From positions 1-36,028 of the forward strand of contig CAILXB010000141.1 in the NCBI GenBank assembly GCA_903838025.1: a stretch of DNA of 36,028 bases. Reading direction: 5' to 3'. Position 1 is the first letter of the stretch, and each line of letters starts with the position of its first letter. The notes beneath the pieces were generated by a model. That model worked only from the letters and a program-made list of their open reading frames with translations, was not told the DNA's origin and made no database searches. The translations under genes and the position numbers were made by a program. Source of the DNA: an uncultured Chlorobiaceae bacterium. GTDB lineage: Bacteria > Bacteroidota > Chlorobiia > Chlorobiales > Chlorobiaceae. This document shows positions 28,632 to 36,028 of this stretch, piece by piece.

Positions 28632-30509
28632 CTACTTGCCCGTTACAAGCTTGCTGACATGGTCAAAAAAAGCACGAGCTTCAAGAACGCCCACGACCCG
28701 GCTTCCAGCAATCTCTTTTCCTGTCGTGTCAAAAAAGATCATTCCTGGAGGGCCGAAGAGGCCGAAACGCTTCATGAGTGCACGATCATCCTCACTGTTG
28801 GCGGTCACATCGACCTGCAGCAGCGTCAGCCCCCCAAGTTGCTCAATCACCTTGGGGTCATGAAAGGTAAAGCGATCCATCTCCTTACAGGCAACACACC
28901 AGTCGGCATAAAAATCGAGCATGACCGGTTTTTTTGCGGAAACTAACGCCTGGTCGAGCTCGGCTACTGTCCGGATACGGGTAAAATGGACTCCCTTCTC
29001 CTCTCCCTGGCTGACTGTCGATGCCCCGCGAACCGTCGAAAGCGGCTCAAACACATTGGTACCACCCGCCGCAGCCCCCACAAGCTCAAGTAACCCGGCA
29101 ACAAAAAGAACCAAACCAAGGGTTTTGCCAAAACGAAGCGCAATGGTTGGTTTGGCCGTTGACGTATCAAAAACGCCAAGAAAAACCGAGCAGAGAATGG
29201 CGAAGGCACCCCAAAAAAGCATCATTGCAGGAGCTGAAAGAATTGGCGAAACCATCCAGATAGCAACGGCTATCAACAGAAGCCCAAACACATACTTCAC
29301 ACCAATCATCCAGGCTCCAGCCTTGGGCAGCAAACTACCTGCTGAAAGCCCGACAAGCAGCAGCGGCAGACTCATCCCCATAGCCATCGAAAAGAGGGCA
29401 AGACCACCAAGAAGTACGTCACGCGTCTGGCTGATATAGACCAGGGTTCCGGCAAGCGGCGCAGCAACACATGGACCCACAATAAGCGCCGACAGGGCTC
29501 CCATAAAAAAGACCCCGGCAAAACGACCACGCTTCAAACCACCGGAAGCCTTGCCCAACTTGCTTTGCAGGGAAGTTGGCAACTGCAACTGATAAACATC
29601 GAACATGGAAAGTGAGAGCAGCAGAAGCAGCAACGCAAAGAGTACCAGAACCCATGGTTTTTGCAGGGCTCCAGCCAGCCCTTCACCCGCAAGACCGGCA
29701 GCAACACCAAGTGAGGTATAGACTAACGCCATCCCAAGGCAATAGGCGAGCGCCATCAAAAAACTACGACGACGGGTAACAACACCCTCGCCCACAATGA
29801 TCGAAGAGAGAATCGGAACCATCGGCAAAACGCAAGGGGTAAACGACAGAAGCAGACCGAATGCAAGAAAGGCAAGGGAGATTTTCCATAAACTTCCCCC
29901 TGCAAGAGTGGCTGTTGCCAGAGAGAGATCTCCATCCGTTTTGCTCTCTTTAACAAGAGGTGAAGCCTCTGCATGTGCTGCAACTGGCTGACGACTGATA
30001 ACTGACGACGGAGAACTGATAACTGACGACGGAGAACTGATGACTGACGACTGACGGCTGACGGCCGACGGCTGAAGATTAAACGTAAAGCTCTTCGTGA
30101 TAGGCGCATAACAGAGTCCGTCCTCTGCACACCCCTGGTATCCGACTATCAACGTAAAGGGAGCTGCCCCCTTGGTAATGGGAAGTACGACCGTAAGCCT
30201 GTCGTGATAGATATCGATCTTTTCGTTGGTTGTTAAATCAGTAATGGTAATGCCTTTTGGGAGCACAGGTACCTTAAAAGGAGCCTTTCCACTTTTGACG
30301 CCGACAGTAATCTTGTCGCGATAAAGTTTATAGCCTTTCGCTATTTCCCAATGCAGGGTTACTGAATTCTGGCTGGTCACATTGGCCTTAAGCTTGAAAG
30401 CCTGTTCAGGGTCAAGAAATTCTGCGGCAAACAGTGTACTCACCCTGAAAAAAAGGGCCAAAACAATACCGGTCACAATGACCGCAAACCGTGGGGATGG
30501 CCTATGCAT
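28632..30509 (-). CDS. dsbD: Thiol:disulfide interchange protein DsbD
   Basis: nDsbD GCAEDGLCYAP, TM PCVLPMVPI, C-terminal thioredoxin WCVACK. Confidence 0.92.
   Translation of the reverse strand: MHRPSPRFAVIVTGIVLALFFRVSTLFAAEFLDPEQAFKLKANVTSQNSVTLHWEIAKGYKLYRDKITVGVKSGKAPFKVPVLPKGITITDLTTNEKIDIYHDRLTVVLPITKGAAPFTLIVGYQGCAEDGLCYAPITKSFTFNLQPSAVSRQSSVISSPSSVISSPSSVISRQPVAAHAEASPLVKESKTDGDLSLATATLAGGSLWKISLAFLAFGLLLSFTPCVLPMVPILSSIIVGEGVVTRRRSFLMALAYCLGMALVYTSLGVAAGLAGEGLAGALQKPWVLVLFALLLLLLSLSMFDVYQLQLPTSLQSKLGKASGGLKRGRFAGVFFMGALSALIVGPCVAAPLAGTLVYISQTRDVLLGGLALFSMAMGMSLPLLLVGLSAGSLLPKAGAWMIGVKYVFGLLLIAVAIWMVSPILSAPAMMLFWGAFAILCSVFLGVFDTSTAKPTIALRFGKTLGLVLFVAGLLELVGAAAGGTNVFEPLSTVRGASTVSQGEEKGVHFTRIRTVAELDQALVSAKKPVMLDFYADWCVACKEMDRFTFHDPKVIEQLGGLTLLQVDVTANSEDDRALMKRFGLFGPPGMIFFDTTGKEIAGSRVVGVLEARAFFDHVSKLVTGK
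29988..30074. repeat. Heptamer/21-bp tandem repeat inside dsbD
   Basis: (GATAACTGACGACGGAGAACT)n plus degenerate GACTGACGGCT units; encodes QPSAVSRQSSVISSPSSVISSPSSVISRQ. Confidence 0.85.
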
Positions 30510-30556
30510 AAAAATTTTACAAAAAAGGTTATTGAAATATTTTTTTTAAAATCGCG

Positions 30557-31447
30557 CTATACATCCTTGTGATAGATTTGACCAAGCCGATCGACCGCGA
30601 AATACCCAAACCCTGACTCCTGCAAAAACCCGAGTCCATCAGCCTCTTTTAACATTGCTATGGTCGTATGACTCCCTGCGGTGACCGCTAAAGGAGCTAT
30701 AACCGTTACTGATCTCCAATGTGCTACCGGATAACCGGAACGAGGATGGATGATGTGGCAGTACCGTCTGCCATCAACTTCAAAATAACGCTCATAATCC
30801 CCGCTTGTCGCCAAAGCCCCGGTAAAAAGAGGCAGAGAGGCAATCGTACGCTCCCTGTTGCGGGGATCCTGAATCCCGATCATCCATGGGCTACCGTCTG
30901 GTTTAGGGCCTATAACCCTTATATCACCAGCAAGGTTGACATATCCATGCCTCACCCCTTTACCGTGCATAATCGAGGCCGCCCGGTCAGCCGCATACTC
31001 TTTGCCAAACCCGCCAAAATCAAACTCCATACCTGCCAGAGGCAGCCGAACTTCCTTACCATGACGTTCAACACGCTTCCAGCCAATCAAAGCCAGAATC
31101 GGAGCCAACGTTTCCTCGTCAGGCACAACACCACTTCTGAAATCCCAAGCCCGCCTCAAAACACCAGCCGTGATATCAAAAAGCCCACCACTACTCGAAT
31201 AAAGAATATCAGCATACTTAAAAAGAGCAAGGGTCTCATCATCGCACTTCACACCTTCAACTCCGGCAACTGCATTGATTCTCGAAACGATGCTCTCCGA
31301 CCGATAACGGGAGTACTTTCGCTCTATTCTCGACACCTCCTCTATGGCAAGTGCGGCAATCGACTGAGCCTCTGTATTGCTTGTGGAAACAAGTACCACC
31401 TCACACCCGCTCCCCATGGCCTGAAACCCAAAACAAAAAGTATCCAT
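30557..31447 (-). CDS. apbE: ApbE-family FAD:protein FMN transferase
   Basis: FQAMGSGCEVVL, DFGGFGKEYAADRA, GALATSGDYERYFEVDGRRYCHIIHPRSGYPV. Confidence 0.93.
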   Translation of the reverse strand: MDTFCFGFQAMGSGCEVVLVSTSNTEAQSIAALAIEEVSRIERKYSRYRSESIVSRINAVAGVEGVKCDDETLALFKYADILYSSSGGLFDITAGVLRRAWDFRSGVVPDEETLAPILALIGWKRVERHGKEVRLPLAGMEFDFGGFGKEYAADRAASIMHGKGVRHGYVNLAGDIRVIGPKPDGSPWMIGIQDPRNRERTIASLPLFTGALATSGDYERYFEVDGRRYCHIIHPRSGYPVAHWRSVTVIAPLAVTAGSHTTIAMLKEADGLGFLQESGFGYFAVDRLGQIYHKDV

Positions 31448-31633
31448 GTGGCTATAATTTTAATCCTGTTACTTATTTTAGACCGCTTTCAACCATCAGA
31501 CTACCCTGCCGAACGCAGCAGCCTAAGCACCATTTTTTACGGGAAACCCGGACAGGTGATAAGCCGAAGAGCCATCGGCCATTATTGCGTCAACGTGTTC
31601 AAACAGAAAGCAGTATCCCGACGGGTTGATGAA

Positions 31634-32482
31634 TCAAAACTCAAGCCCTACCCTGAGACCATACTCTGTGGAGTTGTTTTGAGGCTCAATAATACCGCTT
31701 GAACCATTAACAACCAGCGCGGAAGTTTCCTTATCCCTTGCCAGTTCTGAAGTGTTAATATTCCAATATCTGACAAACGGCTCAACTGAAAGAAAGGTAC
31801 CCTTGCCAATATTTTTGCTGACTTTAACCGATGCTCTCAAGCCATATCCACCACTCTGATGATTCGTAAACGGAGCAAAAGGGGTGTAATGAGAAGTCAT
31901 CTGGGTTCCAGACCACAAATAATCATACTCAAAGGAACCATCAAGAGTCCATCCATCCTTTAAACTGGTCGATATTTCAACACCGACGGGAGAGTAATAG
32001 TAATTTGACTGCCTGTCGTACCCTAAGCTTCCCGTTGTTGATGTCATTCCATAAGAATTATCAGTCAATCTCCGATACCCAAACCCCAAATATTGTACAA
32101 TAACAACTGAGTCTTTTTCTACAATGTTTTGGCCAAACAGAACTCTTGTTTCAAAAAAAGAATCAGGAACGGTCTGCATCGTGCCCGTACGTGAAGAGGT
32201 ATAGTCAACCGAGCCCCATGCAGCATCAGCTTCAGTTCTGAACTTATCGAAAAGACCAAAAACACGCCCATGCAGAGAGTACGCAGCCGAAACCCCATAC
32301 AGAACACCTGCGTTCTGCATATATCCCGGTTCCTTATAGGTGAGGTGCAACAAGGAAGGTGCAATCTCAAAAGAGCTCTTCTGATCGGCCGTGGCTGCAC
32401 CAAGAGTGCCTGCACCAAAAAAGTGCAGAGACACAGCACACACAACAACTTTGCATATCGAAGCTTTCACTTTTTCCCCCAT
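31634..32482 (-). CDS. Secreted outer-membrane beta-barrel-like protein of unknown function
   Basis: Signal peptide, alternating aromatic/Gly-rich strands, C-terminal YGLRVGLEF. Confidence 0.65.
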   Translation of the reverse strand: MGEKVKASICKVVVCAVSLHFFGAGTLGAATADQKSSFEIAPSLLHLTYKEPGYMQNAGVLYGVSAAYSLHGRVFGLFDKFRTEADAAWGSVDYTSSRTGTMQTVPDSFFETRVLFGQNIVEKDSVVIVQYLGFGYRRLTDNSYGMTSTTGSLGYDRQSNYYYSPVGVEISTSLKDGWTLDGSFEYDYLWSGTQMTSHYTPFAPFTNHQSGGYGLRASVKVSKNIGKGTFLSVEPFVRYWNINTSELARDKETSALVVNGSSGIIEPQNNSTEYGLRVGLEF

Positions 32483-32601
32483 TTACTGTTTAGAAAAACT
32501 CTTGCTGGCAGCAAACACTCTGAAGAGGTTCACTTCGCCCGGTAGAACAAGATAGCCCGAATTATTACCAAGCGAAGTGAAAACAGAGTCCTCATCCTAA
32601 G

Positions 32602-33936
32602 CTAAAACTCTCTGGAGATGCCCAGTTGAATACTTCTCGCAGAAAACGATGCAAGTGCAGTGTCGGCATGACCGCTCAAAGCCCAATCACTCCGCTGCTC
32701 ATACATCTCGACCTTTACATCAACCAGCCAGTCTGGATTCAACTGTTTGCTCACTTTCAACCCTACTGTCAGAGCCCCAAACGCTGAAAGTCGCTGATCC
32801 TCACTATAGTAGACTGCGCTGGCAGACGGAGTAGTCACAACCGACGGATTAGCTTTTTCAGCGGCACTGGTAGCAACGTAGAAATCGGCCTCCGTTTGAG
32901 TGTAGATGCGCAAAAGAGGCGCAACAGTCCAGCCATGCTTCAGCGGCTGCACGTACTCACCCTCAAGGGTGTGTGCACGTATACCGAAGGTGTCGGTATA
33001 GTAACGGTAGGAGGTGCGTGACGTCCCGTCAGAACCGTCGAAATGGTGATTCCACTTCCCCATGACCGTCGTATTATTACGCTTGCCTGGCCTGTTGTCA
33101 TAGTATTTGTAAGGATCCGAGTAGTAACCCTCTCCTTTACTGTACCCTATGTTAAGCTGAACGATGTCATTCTTCGACAGCACCCTTGTTACGCCGAACA
33201 ACGCTGCATTAATATCTTTTTTGGAGGTGACATTCGGCTGCGTCTTGGGTGTAATCGTATCATTGGTAATACTACCGCCAAGCGTAAAGGTGGTATTTTT
33301 ATCCTCGGTAGAGAGGCTGCCCTGCAAAGAGTAACTTTTTGAGAGATAGTCGGACTCCTTTGAGTAACTCGTTCCCACAGCAACATTACCACTTGAAAAA
33401 TAATGGGTAAGCTGTACGTCAGCAACGTCGCGGGTGTCTTTCATGTGGGTCAGGCCAGACGTGTGGTAGGTCGGAGATGCACCTGAAACCGAATCATGGA
33501 TATAGGTGGTTGCAATAGACCACTTTCCGGCAATCGGCGCCATCGCCATAATCGAATAGGCATTGACACTGATGCGATCCTGGGCAGATGACCCTGTAGT
33601 CGAAGAGACGGAAGAGGGCGTAACAACAGATGGCGTTGCTGTTGTCAAAGTGGAGGCTCCGGAAACAAGATCGACCCATACAGCGTTTTCTTTTTTACTA
33701 CCAGACTCCTTCTCAATTTTGTCCTCAACCTCTTTACTCTCACTTACAGAGCCTGAAGAGGAGGAGGAGCTGCCCAACGCGCCCTGACGCTCCGAATAAT
33801 TAAGATATTTAAAACTGATAATGCCTCGCTCCGGCGCCACATCTGCAGAAGCAAACTGCACAGAGGGCAGCATCATGGCCGCAGTGGCGAGAGCAGTCCC
33901 AAGAAGGGTTGACCTTTTTTTACTCTTTAATCTCAT
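32602..33936 (-). CDS. DUF3570-family outer-membrane protein
   Basis: DRISVNAYSIMAMAPIAGKWSIATTYIHDSVSGASPTYHTSG; SYSKESDYLSKSYSLQGSLSTEDKNTTFTLGGS; C-terminal LGISREF. Confidence 0.85.
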   Translation of the reverse strand: MRLKSKKRSTLLGTALATAAMMLPSVQFASADVAPERGIISFKYLNYSERQGALGSSSSSSGSVSESKEVEDKIEKESGSKKENAVWVDLVSGASTLTTATPSVVTPSSVSSTTGSSAQDRISVNAYSIMAMAPIAGKWSIATTYIHDSVSGASPTYHTSGLTHMKDTRDVADVQLTHYFSSGNVAVGTSYSKESDYLSKSYSLQGSLSTEDKNTTFTLGGSITNDTITPKTQPNVTSKKDINAALFGVTRVLSKNDIVQLNIGYSKGEGYYSDPYKYYDNRPGKRNNTTVMGKWNHHFDGSDGTSRTSYRYYTDTFGIRAHTLEGEYVQPLKHGWTVAPLLRIYTQTEADFYVATSAAEKANPSVVTTPSASAVYYSEDQRLSAFGALTVGLKVSKQLNPDWLVDVKVEMYEQRSDWALSGHADTALASFSARSIQLGISREF

Positions 33937-33960
33937 AGTGGGGGTAAGTTAAAATTCAGG

Positions 33961-34203
33961 TTAATTGCATCCGCAGCCACCGCCGCCAACACCGGCACCG
34001 CCGGACGCGGCCTCTGTACTGCTGTAGATATGCTCGGTGTAACCAGTGTCGAGCTTATCGCCACCAAAGGTCATTTCAGGTCTTGCCAAAGTCCCTTTTT
34101 CCCATGGCTGGACTGCCGTACCCATCGAACAGGCCGACAAGCCAAGAGCAAGCAACAGCAAAAGAGCCTGAAGCGATTTTTGAAGCTGGTTTTTTTTCAT
34201 CAT
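33961..34203 (-). CDS. DUF4266-like small lipoprotein with C-terminal GGGGCGCN
   Basis: Lipobox LGLSAC, VQPWEKGTLARPEMTF, C-term ASGGAGVGGGGCGCN. Confidence 0.85.
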   Translation of the reverse strand: MMKKNQLQKSLQALLLLLALGLSACSMGTAVQPWEKGTLARPEMTFGGDKLDTGYTEHIYSSTEAASGGAGVGGGGCGCN

Positions 34204-34715
34204 TTTTTTGCCTCCAATGCTGCGTTGATCTCTTGTTCAAGTTTTTCGCTATCAGCCTCTTTAAACCCCAGGTGCTGAAAAATAATTTTGCCATCCCTGC
34301 CCACAAGAAAACTGGTAGGCATACCCTTTACTCCGTAACTCTGGGGTGTCACACCTTTAGAGTCAAAAGCGACAGTAAAGTGGGCCGGAGTCTGCGCCAA
34401 AAACTTCCGGGCATCCTCGCTTTTACCATCAAGATTGATCCCGATAATCTTCAACCCCTTCTCTCTGTACTTCTCCTGCATGGTGTTCATCCATCCAAAC
34501 GACTGCTTGCAGGGGCCGCACCACGACGCCCAGAAATCGACATAAACAACCGAACCGGCAGCGCCCGAAAGCTCCACCGTACCCTGCGCTCCCGGCAGGC
34601 TGAAATCGGGCGCTTTGCTGCCGACCTCAAGCGCATAAGAGGTGCCATTGCAACTCAAATACAAAAGGGAGGCAAAAAGAAGCGTCCTGAACGTTTTCCT
34701 CTGAAAAGTCACCAT
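34200..34715 (-). CDS. TlpA/ResA-like periplasmic thioredoxin (ORF open to 34811; MVTFQRK start preferred)
   Basis: APDFSLPGAQG, VDFWASWCGPCKQSFGWMN, GVKGMPTSFLVGRDGKI. Confidence 0.92.
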   Translation of the reverse strand: MVTFQRKTFRTLLFASLLYLSCNGTSYALEVGSKAPDFSLPGAQGTVELSGAAGSVVYVDFWASWCGPCKQSFGWMNTMQEKYREKGLKIIGINLDGKSEDARKFLAQTPAHFTVAFDSKGVTPQSYGVKGMPTSFLVGRDGKIIFQHLGFKEADSEKLEQEINAALEAKK

Positions 34716-34911
34716 AGTTTGTAGGTTTTTGATTAGGAAAGGTAGCAGAGAAAACCCTTTTTCGCGATGTGCCCACAAGCGCAGCATCCACCAGCCGAAA
34801 GTTCTTTTCAACTCTCATTTTACAACATAAAACCTTAATAGACTATTAGCTGACGCTTAAAATTCACTTAAAAAGCAAGAGTTAAGCTGATAGAGAGGAT
34901 ATTGAGAGTAA

Positions 34912-34954
34912 AAAAAAGAGGCATGTCCATAAAAAATGAACATGCCTCTTTTTC
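34912..34954. terminator. Bidirectional-looking intrinsic terminator
   Basis: AAAAGAGGCATGT-CCATAAAAAATGA-ACATGCCTCTTTTT. Confidence 0.85.
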
Positions 34955-35002
34955 AAAAACAGGCTATCCCAAGTACTTCAGGAGAGCCAAGTCAACAAGT
35001 GA

Positions 35003-36028
35003 TCAGAAACCAGCCCTGACAGCAACAACAACCTGATTCTGGTTGGTATTGCCGGTCGCAGTTACCTTCCTGTCCTTTGTGTAAATAGTGGCCGTCGTGG
35101 TAAGAGAGATGTTCGGAGCAATATACCAAGCCAGAGAAGGAGCAATCGTCGGCTGATGAATATCATAGGAGGACGCGGTATTCAAAAGAGCTGCATTCGA
35201 TACGTCAGCATAGGCAACCTTTGCAAAAAGCCATGGATAGATGAAGTACCCAGCCTCAACCTTGATGTTGTTCAGCTTCAGGTCCTTGTCATGACTGGCT
35301 GCTACGCCAACCAGGAAGTCATCATAGACACCCTGTACATCGCCGCCGTAGACCAGAGTCTCGCCAGTATAAGTCGTGGCAAAACCGATTGGAGCTGTAG
35401 CCACGTTGTAGTTTTTCCTGGCATAAGAGAGACCTGCACCAAGTGTAACCTGATTGTCAAGGCCATTGTACTGGTTGCCAAATTCTCCATTGGCACCGCT
35501 GAGAAGACCTGCACCGAAGAGCTTTACCTTGCCACGAAGGTAGAGGATATCATCAAGCCTGTTCTGGGTTGCAATGATAGCCGAAGCCTTTGCGCCCATG
35601 CTTCCACCCGCAACGATAGAATAACCACCGGTCTCACCTCTGGTGAAGTTCAACTCAGCATAGGTACTCGGAGCAGGAAGGACACCGGAGACGTTGACAA
35701 CACCGCCACCACTCACACCATTCCATGAAGCGTTGGTGAAGTTGTTACCCAGAGCAAGGTTAAAGCCAGGAGAGAACTGGTATACCGCTCTTACATTGCA
35801 ACTTTCTTCTGTAGCCGCAGATCCTGTCCCTGGCGCGGATCCGAAGGTACCAAGCTCACCAAAAATGGAGATATTGTCACCAATGGTTGCACCCCAAAAG
35901 AGGGCGACGGTAGCCGGCACGTCAAATGCGTACTGTGGATTTGCCACCTGCACTCCAGCCGCATCCTTTGAAATCGTCTTGTAGGTGAACATGTTACCAG
36001 TGAGGACAACGCTCAACGGATCAAACTG
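35003..36028 (-). CDS. Outer-membrane porin-like protein, N-terminus beyond the window
   Basis: Frame stays open to the edge (QFDPLSVVLTGN...); repeated beta-strand pattern, C-terminal VAVRAGF. Confidence 0.7.
   Translation of the reverse strand, partial: QFDPLSVVLTGNMFTYKTISKDAAGVQVANPQYAFDVPATVALFWGATIGDNISIFGELGTFGSAPGTGSAATEESCNVRAVYQFSPGFNLALGNNFTNASWNGVSGGGVVNVSGVLPAPSTYAELNFTRGETGGYSIVAGGSMGAKASAIIATQNRLDDILYLRGKVKLFGAGLLSGANGEFGNQYNGLDNQVTLGAGLSYARKNYNVATAPIGFATTYTGETLVYGGDVQGVYDDFLVGVAASHDKDLKLNNIKVEAGYFIYPWLFAKVAYADVSNAALLNTASSYDIHQPTIAPSLAWYIAPNISLTTTATIYTKDRKVTATGNTNQNQVVVAVRAGF

Noticed and set aside
29988-30074. Possible CRISPR array
   Set aside because: Units are 7/21 bp with no spacers, and lie in an open reading frame
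30719-31702. 327-aa plus-strand ORF
   Set aside because: Antisense to apbE for most of its length; composition not protein-like
34083-34724. 213-aa plus-strand ORF
   Set aside because: Antisense to the TlpA and DUF4266 genes, whose motifs are clear

Overview
Gene-dense bacterial chromosome segment. The CsmB-like chlorosome envelope protein and CruA/CruB-type lycopene cyclase point to a green sulfur bacterium (Chlorobiaceae). No rRNA, tRNA, CRISPR array or intact mobile element was seen. Main blocks: (1) the N-terminus of SdhA/FrdA at the left edge and a CBS-domain protein; (2) a tight minus-strand operon (about 955-6827) of a CsoR/CstR-family regulator, TolC-like protein, drastically shortened RND adaptor, RND pump and ETHE1/GloB-like MBL hydrolase, headed by a palindrome; (3) a photosynthesis-linked cluster (about 6959-11842) with a START/DUF1997-like protein, small unknowns, a CruA/B-like cyclase, a flavodoxin fused to a BchB-type PCP_red domain, and CsmB; (4) a plus-strand cluster of AmgK-like kinase, MurU-like uridylyltransferase, NamZ/DUF1343 and an SSS symporter, read as a MurNAc salvage module, followed by a large hybrid sensor kinase and a single-domain response regulator; (5) mixed genes: SDR, pentapeptide-repeat protein, HTH-PAS regulator, TerC, Kup and two RlpA-like proteins; (6) a redox-type cluster (28632-34811) of DsbD, ApbE, a beta-barrel, DUF3570, a DUF4266 lipoprotein and a TlpA-like thioredoxin, in which the DUF3570 protein carries two DxxSGAS motifs resembling ApbE flavinylation sites; (7) an outer-membrane protein running off the right edge. 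Family assignments come from recalled motifs, not database searches.
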